41,220 nucleotides of DNA from Azovibrio restrictus (GTDB lineage: Bacteria; Bacteroidota; Bacteroidia; Chitinophagales; Chitinophagaceae), in contig JANLJF010000075.1 of assembly GCA_029255605.1 (NCBI GenBank), forward strand, positions 1 through 41,220, in the 5' to 3' direction. Within the stretch, counting starts at the first letter, position 1; each line of letters begins with the position of its first letter. The notes below the pieces were generated by a model. The model was given only the letters and a program-made list of their open reading frames with translations, was not told where the DNA came from and searched no databases. A program made the position numbers and the translations under genes. Shown here piece after piece: positions 17,155 to 24,797 of the stretch.

Positions 17155-17182
17155 CAAAGCCCGGTTATACGGGCTTTGTTAA
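17155..17182 (+). terminator. terminator after frr
   Basis: CAAAGCCCG, loop GTTATA and CGGGCTTTG form a perfect 9-bp stem, 2 nt after the stop codon, followed by TTAATAT. Confidence 0.82.
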
Positions 17183-17195
17183 TATATACTGTGCA

Positions 17196-18104
17196 ATGAC
17201 TGAGCTGCAGCAACAAATACTATTACTGTTTTCCATCCCCATCTATGCGATACTGATACCGCTGGAGATAATACTGAGTAATTATCGCCATCGTAAATAC
17301 TATAGCTGGAAGGAAACAGCTATGAATATATACCTGAACCTGGTAAATGCCGGCATAGACCTGCTGCTGCGTGGGTTTGCATTGGCAGTACTTATCTTTT
17401 TCTTTCAGTACAAGCTGGATATACAGTGGAACCCGATAGCTTATTGGGTGCTGTTATTTCTGTGCGAAGACTTGCTCTTTTGGGTGGAACATTATGTGGA
17501 CCATAGCTGCCGCTTGTTTTGGGCAGTACACGTAACCCATCATAGCAGCGAGGAATATAATTTGACCACCGGTTTCCGCTCTTCTGTGTTTATGCCTTTT
17601 TACAGGTATATGTACTTTATACCATTGGCACTTTTAGGTTTCCAGCCTATAGACATCCTGTTTATGTATGCCATCACACAAACCTATGGCATATTGGTGC
17701 ACACACAGGCTATAAAAAAGCTTCCGCGTTGGGTAGAATACATTTTCGTAACCCCATCGCATCATCGGGTACACCATGCCAGCAATGCCCCATACCTGGA
17801 TAAAAACATGGGCATGGCATTGATAATATGGGACAGGATGTTTGGCACCTTTGCCGAAGAACTGGACGATGAACCACCACGTTACGGGCTCACATCTCCA
17901 ATAGAACGCCAGCACCACCCCACACACATCATCTTCCACGAATGGAAGAATATTGGTGAAGACCTAAAACAGCCCATCTCATTTAAAGATAAGCTGGGCT
18001 ACATATTTAAGACACCCGGCTGGAGCCACGATGGCAGCAGGAAAACATCGAAAACGATGTATGATGAGTGGCAGCGGGAAAGACTTATTAATCGGGCAGA
18101 CTGA
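17196..18104 (+). CDS. fatty acid hydroxylase / sterol desaturase superfamily protein
   Basis: A 302-residue integral membrane di-iron oxygenase. The three histidine boxes are HYVDH, HVTHH and HRVHH, which bind the di-iron centre on the cytoplasmic face. Several hydrophobic helices precede and separate them (for example ILLLFSIPIYAILIPLEIIL at the N-terminus). The substrate is unknown; homologues act on sterols, carotenoids, alkylglycerols or fatty acids. It starts 18 nt after the frr terminator stem. Its 3' end overlaps the convergent exported-protein gene by 17 nt. Confidence 0.9.
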   Translation: MTELQQQILLLFSIPIYAILIPLEIILSNYRHRKYYSWKETAMNIYLNLVNAGIDLLLRGFALAVLIFFFQYKLDIQWNPIAYWVLLFLCEDLLFWVEHYVDHSCRLFWAVHVTHHSSEEYNLTTGFRSSVFMPFYRYMYFIPLALLGFQPIDILFMYAITQTYGILVHTQAIKKLPRWVEYIFVTPSHHRVHHASNAPYLDKNMGMALIIWDRMFGTFAEELDDEPPRYGLTSPIERQHHPTHIIFHEWKNIGEDLKQPISFKDKLGYIFKTPGWSHDGSRKTSKTMYDEWQRERLINRAD

Positions 18105-18750
18105 TCTTTGCTGATTTAAAGTCTAAAAACAGATATTTCTGCCTTCTCTTATACATCTCATCCAGTTGTTTTTTATTATCGATGATTCGTGGTTTGGAGT
18201 CTGTAAAGTCCCAAAGTCCAACATAGCATACATTACCTTTAGTAACTGTAAATTGTAATACGTTCAGCTTACTGACATCATCATGGTTAATCTCTTTGTT
18301 GTTTACTCTACGCTGAACGGTGGTTGCAGATTCATCTTTGAAGATGCGTTCTGTTGTCCAGGTTATAGTATCTACTAAATCGACTTTATTCCAAAGAAAG
18401 GTATGCAAAGTATAAGTGCCTGCGGGAAGGTGATAGCAAAAAGAAGATGCAGTTTTACTATATCCGCTATATTCTGTCGGAGTTAATTCATAAAAAATAT
18501 TGCGATTGGCTTCGTATAAAAATAACCGTTGCTTTCTAGGACGTTTCCTGCCAGGTTCCGGGCGTTTTATAAACTCTCCATATATAATACCTTTATTAAC
18601 ATTCCCCTCCTGCGATGAATATGGTCTTACGGTTTCAAGTTCCGAAGCTTGCTCCCTGCCTGGCATTGGGAGCTGTTTGGTTAGAACATGCTGACCGTAA
18701 CTATTATTTATAAACAACAACCCTAAAAGCAATAGTATTATTATTCTCAC
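18088..18750 (-). CDS. exported protein of unknown function, GTG start
   Basis: A 220-residue protein with a signal peptide (IIILLLLGLLFINNSYG|QHV) and no recognised domain. The mature part holds GIIYGEFIKRPEPGRKRPRK, then a beta-rich stretch with SSFCYHLPAGTYTLHTFLW, similar in style to lipid-droplet or carbohydrate-binding beta-sandwich proteins, but this is not enough for a call. The start is GTG at 18750-18748, which shares one base with the TAG stop of the EVE gene (TAGTG); no ATG precedes the signal peptide. It is therefore coupled to the EVE gene. Confidence 0.75.
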   Translation of the reverse strand: MRIIILLLLGLLFINNSYGQHVLTKQLPMPGREQASELETVRPYSSQEGNVNKGIIYGEFIKRPEPGRKRPRKQRLFLYEANRNIFYELTPTEYSGYSKTASSFCYHLPAGTYTLHTFLWNKVDLVDTITWTTERIFKDESATTVQRRVNNKEINHDDVSKLNVLQFTVTKGNVCYVGLWDFTDSKPRIIDNKKQLDEMYKRRQKYLFLDFKSAKISLPD

Positions 18751-19160
18751 TACTTCACTCCTCCCATTTTCAATATACGCTTATACTCATCAGGTTTTAC
18801 TGTCCCTACACTCAATCGGCCTAAACGTACCAGGTCCATATCTTTCAATTCAGGTGTAGCTTTTATATCAGCCAATGTTACGGGATTAGGAATCGCTTTC
18901 AGTGGCTTCAGGTCAACCACTACCCAATTGGGGTCATCAGTTGTCGGGTCTTGATAGGCTGTCTTTACTACCTCTGCAATGCCTACTATAGCCAGTCCTT
19001 CATTGCTGTGATAAAACAATACATGGTCGCCCTTCGCCATTGCCTTCAGGTTATTGCGGGCGGCATAGTTTCGCACACCGTCCCAGTGGGTTTTGCCATC
19101 TTTCACAAATTGATCCCAGCTATATTTAAATGGTTCCGATTTTACCAACCAGTAGTTCAT
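18750..19160 (-). CDS. EVE-domain protein
   Basis: A 136-residue protein made of a single EVE domain (PUA-like fold). It starts MNYWLVKSEPFKYSWDQ and contains WDGVRNYAARNNLKAMAKGD and VLFYHSNEG, the hallmarks of the family that includes human THYN1. EVE domains bind modified cytosines in DNA or modified bases in RNA through an aromatic cage. The length is that of stand-alone bacterial members. The zinc-ribbon methyltransferase gene ends 16 nt upstream, and the exported-protein gene begins in its stop codon. Confidence 0.92.
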   Translation of the reverse strand: MNYWLVKSEPFKYSWDQFVKDGKTHWDGVRNYAARNNLKAMAKGDHVLFYHSNEGLAIVGIAEVVKTAYQDPTTDDPNWVVVDLKPLKAIPNPVTLADIKATPELKDMDLVRLGRLSVGTVKPDEYKRILKMGGVK

Positions 19161-19176
19161 TGCATTTTTATTTAGT

Positions 19177-19908
19177 TTATTGCAAAGGTTTCCTTAGCAA
19201 AAATATCTCTTCGTCTTTAAAAACATACCGTTCCCGCGTAGCTTTATCAATGCGAGCCGCATAATCTGCATGCTCTATAATAAAACCCGGCTGAACAAAA
19301 CGTTCTATATAATCATTGCCGTAAATACGTACATGGTCGCTCTGCCCGAAATGCTGCCTGCGTACTTCAGGGCTTACAATAGCGGCATCTTCATACGTCG
19401 TTTTTCTATCAGCCTCATACGGCACTTGTAATATAGCTACCCCACCCGGCTTTAATACACGATATACCTCGCGCAAGGCTTTGGCATCATCCGGCACATG
19501 CTCTAGCACATGTATGGCCATTACCATATCCATGCTATTATCGGGCAATTCTATGGCTGTTATATCCATATTAAGGGTACCATTTGGGTACGTATAGCCT
19601 TCTTCAAACTTATCCGCAGGCAGGTAGCCATCATCCAACATTGCTTTAAACTTTTGAAACAAAGCAGCCTCCGGTGCTATATGCAGCATTTTACTACCGG
19701 GCCTTAATAGTTCCAGTTCCGTAATAAAGCGATAAATAAGCCGTGTACGTTCCAGGCTGCCGCAGTTGGGGCACTGTGCATTGGCACGATTCAGGTAAGG
19801 AAAGAAACTGGCGTATCTATGGTTGCATACGTTGCACTCCACATTGTTACCTGCCAGCAGTTTTGCCAGCAGCTTACGTTTCCATTTTTTTTTCAGCTTT
19901 GCCCACAT
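19177..19908 (-). CDS. class I SAM-dependent methyltransferase with N-terminal zinc ribbon
   Basis: A 243-residue protein. An N-terminal basic stretch is followed by a CxxC-x17-CxxC zinc ribbon (Cys25, Cys28, Cys46, Cys49), then a Methyltransf_11-type domain with NGTLNMDITAIELPDNSMD, the motif AIHVLEHVPDDAKALREVYRVLKPGG, and a C-terminal beta strand region. The glycine-rich SAM loop is replaced by MLHIAPEAAL, a form seen in this subgroup. The substrate is unknown. It lies 16 nt upstream of the EVE gene in the same direction. Confidence 0.85.
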   Translation of the reverse strand: MWAKLKKKWKRKLLAKLLAGNNVECNVCNHRYASFFPYLNRANAQCPNCGSLERTRLIYRFITELELLRPGSKMLHIAPEAALFQKFKAMLDDGYLPADKFEEGYTYPNGTLNMDITAIELPDNSMDMVMAIHVLEHVPDDAKALREVYRVLKPGGVAILQVPYEADRKTTYEDAAIVSPEVRRQHFGQSDHVRIYGNDYIERFVQPGFIIEHADYAARIDKATRERYVFKDEEIFLLRKPLQ

Positions 19909-19950
19909 GCAGGGCGATATTAGTAAAAAACACAGAGTTATCCTTATCCT

Positions 19951-19986
19951 GTAAACAAAAACGCCGCAACAGTTATTGTTGCGGCG
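19951..19986 (-). terminator. terminator after the S9 peptidase gene
   Basis: CGCCGCAACA and TGTTGCGGCG form a perfect 10-bp stem with a 5-nt loop. Read on the minus strand it is followed by TTTTTGTTTAC. It begins 14 nt past the peptidase stop and separates it from the methyltransferase gene. Confidence 0.85.
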
Positions 19987-20000
19987 CGTATATAATTGTA

Positions 20001-22019
20001 TTATTTCAGTGTTTCATCCAGCCATTTGTAAAACTCCCTGTGCCATGCAATACCATTTTGCGGATGTAGTATCCAGTGGTTCTCATTCGGGAAGTACAGC
20101 AGTTTGCTTTTGATACCACGTAGCTGTGCGGCCTGGAAGGCTTCCAACCCTTGCTCGATAGGTACCCGATAATCGATACCACCTTGTATGATCATGATAG
20201 GCGTGTTCCATTTAGCCACAAAGTTGCTGGGGTTGAATTTCTGATAGCTTGCGGGTTGCGGGTTACTCCAGTAATTGCCTCCTATATCCCAGTTGGCAAA
20301 CCACAACTCTTCTGTAGTACCATACCAGCTCTTGAGGTCGAACAAGCCATCGTGCGCAATAAATGACTTGAATCTGTTTTCGTGCATACCTGCCAGCATA
20401 AATACACTGTAGCCACCATAGCTGGCACCTACACAGCCTAAGCGGCTTTTATCTACATAGCTTTCTTTGGCTACATCATCTATAGCAGCCAGGTAGTCGC
20501 GCATAGGCTGTCCGCCCCAGTCTTTACTGATGTCTTCATTCCATTTGGTGCCCCAGCCCGGCATACCGCGGCGGTTGGGTGCTACTACTATATATCCATT
20601 AGCCGCCATCAACTGAAAATTCCAGCGGAAGCTGTAGAACTGTGACAATGCAGACTGTGGCCCACCCTGGCAATACAGCAATGTTGGATATTTTTTATTG
20701 GGGTCGAAGTTTGGCGGATACACTACCCATACGCCCATGTTTTTGCCATCACTGGTTTTAACCATGCGCAGCTCGGTATTGCTAAGCTGTATGTTGCTAT
20801 AGGCTGCATCATTTTCATGCGTCAATGCACGCAGGTTGCCGTTGTCAGTATTTACAAGATAAAGTTCCGCTGCATGGTTCATATCCGTACGCGATACTAC
20901 CAGCCCGCTGGCCGACTGCCCTATGATACCGTTAATATCAAATTTGCCTTCAGTTAGCTGGCGCACCACCGGCATCATTTTCACCATAAGGTTGCCGGGT
21001 ACTTTCACTTCAAATACTTGCTGCGTACCTTTTATCGGCGCATTGAAATAAATGGTGCTTCCGATGCTATCCCATATAAAGCCTTCGGCATGGCCATCCC
21101 AACCGGCTGTCAGGTTTAGCTTTCCTGCTGTAGCCTTGCCATAATCCATCACATATATATCGGTCTTATCAGCTTCAAAGCCATCGCGCCTCATGCTGGT
21201 AAAAGCAATGCGCTTGCCATCGGGGCTGAATGATGGGGCCATATCGTAGCCCATCATACCTGCTGTCCAGTTGGTGGTATTTCCTGTTTTAATATCGTAG
21301 TGGTAAATATCCGTATTGGTGCTTTGTGCGTAATCCTTCCCTACTTTCTTTTTGCACACATATACAAGGCCTTTGCTATCGGGTGCCCATACAAAGTCTT
21401 CCCCACCACCGAAAGGCTTTTGCGGAGCATCATACGGCTCGCCCTTCATAATGTCTTTAGACTCACCGGTAGCCACATTCATTATAAAAATGTGCGAAAA
21501 CTTCCCATCTTCCCAGGTATCCCAGTGCCTGTAATTGAGGTCAGTATATGCCTGCAGTGTTGTTTTAGGCAGGTCTTTATAAATGTCGGTACCATTCATA
21601 GGCAGTACCAGCACTTCTTTTGAGTAGGCTATATATTTACCATCGGGCGATACATGCACATTATCAGCTCCTTCCAGCGATGCAAACTGCTTCCAGTTCT
21701 TTCCTTTATCTGTACTGCTATATATGGCTTTATCATCCATGCTATACCATGCATCTGCACTGCGCTGAAAGATAGTCTTACCTTCCGGCATTGTCCATTC
21801 TTTGGCAGTGCCCTTAGCTATATTCAGCAGGTATCTTTTTGTGCTGCTTTTCTCAGTTTTCCAATCGTATTGACGGCTTGAAAAATAAACTGACTTGCGG
21901 CTTTGCGTCAGTTCTTCACCACCTACCCGCTTCAAACTCCATAGCATTTCGGGTGTCAGGGGTTCTTGTGCCAGGGCCGGCATGCTCAATAGCAATAGTG
22001 GGAACCACAGTTTTCTCAT
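20001..22019 (-). CDS. S9 family (prolyl oligopeptidase-type) peptidase, exported
   Basis: A 672-residue periplasmic peptidase of the dipeptidyl/acylaminoacyl-peptidase group. The signal peptide is LWFPLLLLSMPALA|QEP. A beta-propeller with WD40-like and PD40-type repeats (APDSKGLVYV, SFSPDGKRIAFTS) fills the first two thirds, and the C-terminal alpha/beta-hydrolase domain carries the triad Ser533 (GASYGGY), Asp616 (GGIDYRVP) and His648 (NENHW). The start is the ATG at 22019; the extension to a TTG at 22040 adds nothing. The Ig-like lipoprotein gene ends 37 nt upstream and may be in the same transcript. Confidence 0.93.
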   Translation of the reverse strand: MRKLWFPLLLLSMPALAQEPLTPEMLWSLKRVGGEELTQSRKSVYFSSRQYDWKTEKSSTKRYLLNIAKGTAKEWTMPEGKTIFQRSADAWYSMDDKAIYSSTDKGKNWKQFASLEGADNVHVSPDGKYIAYSKEVLVLPMNGTDIYKDLPKTTLQAYTDLNYRHWDTWEDGKFSHIFIMNVATGESKDIMKGEPYDAPQKPFGGGEDFVWAPDSKGLVYVCKKKVGKDYAQSTNTDIYHYDIKTGNTTNWTAGMMGYDMAPSFSPDGKRIAFTSMRRDGFEADKTDIYVMDYGKATAGKLNLTAGWDGHAEGFIWDSIGSTIYFNAPIKGTQQVFEVKVPGNLMVKMMPVVRQLTEGKFDINGIIGQSASGLVVSRTDMNHAAELYLVNTDNGNLRALTHENDAAYSNIQLSNTELRMVKTSDGKNMGVWVVYPPNFDPNKKYPTLLYCQGGPQSALSQFYSFRWNFQLMAANGYIVVAPNRRGMPGWGTKWNEDISKDWGGQPMRDYLAAIDDVAKESYVDKSRLGCVGASYGGYSVFMLAGMHENRFKSFIAHDGLFDLKSWYGTTEELWFANWDIGGNYWSNPQPASYQKFNPSNFVAKWNTPIMIIQGGIDYRVPIEQGLEAFQAAQLRGIKSKLLYFPNENHWILHPQNGIAWHREFYKWLDETLK

Positions 22020-22056
22020 GTTACTTTTGTTTATATACAAAGCGTTAAATATATAG

Positions 22057-23562
22057 TTATTTCTCAGGAGTTTGCTCCCGCTTACCGGGGGAGTTCGCAG
22101 CTTTTGATTTCTTACCTTTTTCCAGCTTCTCGAAATCTATGGTATTATCCCAGCCGGCTTTTACCTGCAATACATCGGTATATGGTATTACATTCTCCGG
22201 CTGGCGCTTTTCAAACAGGTCACCCGTATCCCATTTACCGTTACGGTTTTTATCTACAATGATACGCAAGCGATAATTACCCGGTTTTATCCGTATAAGC
22301 CTTACCACGGTGTCAGTTATCTGCTGGTTATATATCGTATCAGCATCCCCATTTACCATAAACAGATATTCGGGCGACTTATATTTTACAGGAATGTTTA
22401 CAGACAATTTACCATAGTCATCATCGTTCTTTGTTCTGAATATATACTTCGATGGCATGAGCTCATTACCGGCACTGTCTTTGGCAAAGCCTTTCAACAA
22501 GCGAAGCGTATACACCATGTCTTCTTTCCAATTGCTGTTTAATAATAGCAACTCGGGCTTAGCTGTATCTCTTTTCAAAGTAAAGGCAGCTTCCACCGCT
22601 ACTGCGCTGCTATCATAACTCAGGAATATCCGCTGCGGGTTCAGCGTATCTGCAGCACGGCTAAGGGTTATTTTTATAGGTTCAACTATTTCTACTGTTC
22701 GTTTATTAATGTCGGATGTATCAACGGCCACACCATATCCCCATACGTCCTTATCGGCATCGCGGTTCTTTCTCAATTTATTTATCCCGCTACGTTGCGT
22801 CACGCTCTTTGCAGAATCAGGTGGCATCGTTTCTTTGAACACCTTTAAAATGATAGGCAGTGCTATGCTATCGGTAGGCACTACAATACTATCTATAAAG
22901 CCTATCATTTCTTCACCACCATCATATGTGAGGTTTTTATTAGCATCGTGCAGGGCATATATCCTGAAGCGTTTGCCCGGCAATCCTTTTACATCGAAAT
23001 GCCCCCCGGTAGTTACCTTGCCTATATACAAGGGCTTTTCCTGTACCACCACGCTATCGCTTTTTGCTGCGCTGTAAACAAGTATCAGGCTGCTGGAATC
23101 AGGCATACCGGTTGCTGCATCATATACTATACCACCCAATTGCAATGAATCGAAATAGCTACCGGTACTGAATACATAGGTATATGGCGGAAACGGGTTG
23201 CCTTCGCGCAGGTCTTTTATCGCATTATTCATCGATACACGATACGTAGTATTTTCCATCAATACACTATCGGGTATACTCACCGTTACATGCCTGCCAT
23301 TTAATGATACCGTAGGGGGAAAAGGCAGTAGTGGCGAAACTTGTACCTCGGCAGAAGCATTGTTCAACTCCACATATTCATTAAAACGCAGGTCTATCTT
23401 ACTGACCCTTGTATTCAATAAAGAATCTGCGGGCGATACCGATACCAGTTTAGGAGGTGTTGTGTCTTTCTTACCACCTTCCGGGGGTACAATATTGGCG
23501 CAACCGGCACCAAAGCACAACACAATGATTATGATAAAAAAGCGAATGGCCGAACGCATCAT
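22057..23562 (-). CDS. Ig-like (Big_5) domain lipoprotein
   Basis: A 501-residue probable lipoprotein: hydrophobic N-terminus IRFFIIIIVLCFGAGC with Cys21 as the lipidated residue, followed by NIVPPEGGKKDTTPPKLVSVSP. The VSPADSLLN ... IDLRFNEYVEL segment is a Big_5 (SbsA-like) Ig domain. The middle part resembles Ig-like domains in other Bacteroidota, and the C-terminal part has GNYRLRIIVDKNRNGKWDTGD, a calcium-like Asp/Asn loop. This is a widespread one-copy Bacteroidota family with unknown function. Two ATGs stand in tandem (23562 and 23559); either works. Confidence 0.87.
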   Translation of the reverse strand: MMRSAIRFFIIIIVLCFGAGCANIVPPEGGKKDTTPPKLVSVSPADSLLNTRVSKIDLRFNEYVELNNASAEVQVSPLLPFPPTVSLNGRHVTVSIPDSVLMENTTYRVSMNNAIKDLREGNPFPPYTYVFSTGSYFDSLQLGGIVYDAATGMPDSSSLILVYSAAKSDSVVVQEKPLYIGKVTTGGHFDVKGLPGKRFRIYALHDANKNLTYDGGEEMIGFIDSIVVPTDSIALPIILKVFKETMPPDSAKSVTQRSGINKLRKNRDADKDVWGYGVAVDTSDINKRTVEIVEPIKITLSRAADTLNPQRIFLSYDSSAVAVEAAFTLKRDTAKPELLLLNSNWKEDMVYTLRLLKGFAKDSAGNELMPSKYIFRTKNDDDYGKLSVNIPVKYKSPEYLFMVNGDADTIYNQQITDTVVRLIRIKPGNYRLRIIVDKNRNGKWDTGDLFEKRQPENVIPYTDVLQVKAGWDNTIDFEKLEKGKKSKAANSPGKREQTPEK

Positions 23563-23569
23563 TTGCTGC

Positions 23570-23577
23570 CAAAAATA
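23570..23577 (-). promoter_or_regulatory. -7 box of the Ig-like lipoprotein gene, 7 nt from the ATG
   Basis: TATTTTTG on the minus strand matches TAnnTTTG with 7 nt between it and the ATG at 23562 (10 nt from the second ATG). No -33 TTG is seen at the usual distance. Confidence 0.45.
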
Positions 23578-23620
23578 GTACTAAAGGCTTGCATTAACAT
23601 ACGGTTTCACGATTTGTCCT

Positions 23621-23628
23621 TAGGTTTG
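23621..23628 (+). promoter_or_regulatory. -7 box of the glutathione peroxidase gene
   Basis: TAGGTTTG matches TAnnTTTG and ends 49 nt before the ATG at 23678. It is divergent from the lipoprotein promoter 44 nt away. Confidence 0.5.
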
Positions 23629-23677
23629 CAGCAACTTTTTTCACTATTGTTTGTTGATTATCTAAACAAAAGCACAT

Positions 23678-24220
23678 ATGTTACTAAGTGTCCTGCTATT
23701 CTTCAAGTTTTTCTTTTTTGCACCGGAGCCTAAAAACGATGTCCCTGCCAGCATTTATGATTTTAAAGTAGAAGGCCTGTCTGGCGGCACTATCGATTTT
23801 TCAAGCTTCAAAGGCAAAAAAATACTCATTGTTAATACAGCTTCAGAATGCGGTTACACACCTCAATACGAAGACCTGCAGGCATTATCTGAAAAATATA
23901 AAGGCAAACTGGTGGTGGTAGGCTTTCCGGCCAACAACTTTGGTGCACAAGAACCGGGTACAAATGCAGAAATAGCCGGCTTCTGCAAAAAGAACTATGG
24001 CGTAACGTTTCCCATGGCCACTAAAATATCTGTAAAAGGTGATGATAAGGCGCCGATATATCAATGGCTGACGCAAAAGGCTTACAACAAATATGCTGAC
24101 AGCGAAGTGAAATGGAATTTTCAGAAATATCTTATAAATGAGAAGGGCGAACTGGTAGGCGTGTATATGTCGAAAGTAAAACCACTAAGTAAGGAGCTGA
24201 TAGCAGACATTGAGAAATGA
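23678..24220 (+). CDS. glutathione peroxidase-family thiol peroxidase, membrane-anchored or exported
   Basis: A 180-residue peroxidase. The N-terminus (LLSVLLFFKFFFFAP) is a signal peptide or anchor, so it should work in the periplasm. The catalytic tetrad is Cys58 in NTASECGYTPQY, Gln91 in NFGAQEPG, and Trp146-Asn147 in KWNFQKYL. The cysteine in the usual FPCNQF motif is Ala here (FPANNF), but Cys103 in GFCKKNYGVTFP matches the resolving cysteine of thioredoxin-dependent plant-type enzymes, so it probably uses a thioredoxin-like reductant and not glutathione. A terminator follows directly. Confidence 0.92.
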   Translation: MLLSVLLFFKFFFFAPEPKNDVPASIYDFKVEGLSGGTIDFSSFKGKKILIVNTASECGYTPQYEDLQALSEKYKGKLVVVGFPANNFGAQEPGTNAEIAGFCKKNYGVTFPMATKISVKGDDKAPIYQWLTQKAYNKYADSEVKWNFQKYLINEKGELVGVYMSKVKPLSKELIADIEK

Positions 24221-24221
24221 T

Positions 24222-24250
24222 AAAAGCCCTCCGGTTGGAGGGCTTTTAAA
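24222..24250 (+). terminator. terminator after the glutathione peroxidase gene
   Basis: AAAAGCCCTCC, loop GGTT and GGAGGGCTTTT form a perfect 11-bp stem with a short T tail, 1 nt after the stop codon. Confidence 0.85.
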
Positions 24251-24252
24251 TT

Positions 24253-24287
24253 ATAGTAGTTTGAGCGTCTGAAGCTCACACTACTAT
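24253..24287. repeat. imperfect palindrome between convergent genes
   Basis: Arms 24253-24266 (ATAGTAGTTTGAGC) and 24274-24287 (GCTCACACTACTAT) pair over 14 positions with one mismatch around a 7-nt loop. There is no T-run on either side, so it does not look like a simple terminator. Confidence 0.7.
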
Positions 24288-24309
24288 CAACTATTAAATA
24301 CCATATTTT

Positions 24310-24657
24310 CTACCTCAGCAACGGATGCGGCGGTAATGGTGGGTGTGGCGGTAATGGCGGATGCGGCAATGGCGCTACTACTACAGTTCTTGGCGGCGGT
24401 GGTGCTACTACTACCGTACGTGTTCTGTAACGCGGGGCAGGAGCGACCACCACTGTACTGCGGTGCACCCTTCTCACAGGCTTGTGCCGTACTACCATTA
24501 CATCTCTGTGATGCGGCCTTTTATAATAATGTTTACTATAGTGCTTATGGTGGCCTTTGCATTTCCCTTTCCTGCCACAGTCGGCAGAGGCATCAGGCCC
24601 TGTTGCAAAAACGAGCATGGCTGTTAATAGAATCGTGCTTAATATCCCGGTTTTCAT
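24310..24657 (-). CDS. exported His/Pro/Val-rich repeat protein
   Basis: A 115-residue basic protein. The signal peptide is ILSTILLTAMLVFATGPDASA|DCG. It then has a His/Lys/Tyr-rich part (KGKCKGHHKHYSKHYYKRP), three TVVVAP repeats with Arg and Pro between them, and a C-terminal PLPPHP repeat that is visible in the DNA as an 18-bp repeat. Such compositions occur in small exported Bacteroidota proteins that may bind metals or cell-surface polymers, but I know of no function. Codon usage follows the repeats, so normal coding statistics are of little help; the good signal peptide and ATG support a real gene. Confidence 0.7.
   Translation of the reverse strand: MKTGILSTILLTAMLVFATGPDASADCGRKGKCKGHHKHYSKHYYKRPHHRDVMVVRHKPVRRVHRSTVVVAPAPRYRTRTVVVAPPPPRTVVVAPLPHPPLPPHPPLPPHPLLR
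24321..24376. repeat. 18-bp tandem repeat coding for Pro/His/Leu
   Basis: About three degenerate copies of an 18-bp unit (consensus GGnTGnGGCGGTAATGGn). They encode the PLPPHP repeats at the C-terminus of the minus-strand gene and could change in number by slippage. Confidence 0.7.
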
Positions 24658-24738
24658 AACATCTCATTTTAAAATTCAACTATCTTTCTCATACAAATAA
24701 ATATAAGTATTCTACCAAAGGCGCATGCATACTGTTAA

Positions 24739-24767
24739 GAAAAAACAAAAGCGCCTGAAGGCGCTTT
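24739..24767 (-). terminator. terminator after accC
   Basis: AAAGCGCC, loop TGAA and GGCGCTTT form an 8-bp stem. On the minus strand it is followed by TGTTTTTTC, and it starts about 30 nt after the accC stop. Confidence 0.8.
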
Positions 24768-24797
24768 ATATGAATTAGTTATGGATAACTGATTGAA

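Noticed and set aside
24321-24376. Short regular repeats considered as a CRISPR array
   Set aside because: Units are 18 bp, contiguous and coding, with no spacers and no cas genes in the window.
24336-24659. Plus-strand ORFs over the His/Pro-rich gene
   Set aside because: They lack a signal peptide or known motif and arise from the repeat's skewed composition; the minus frame has a clean ATG and signal peptide.
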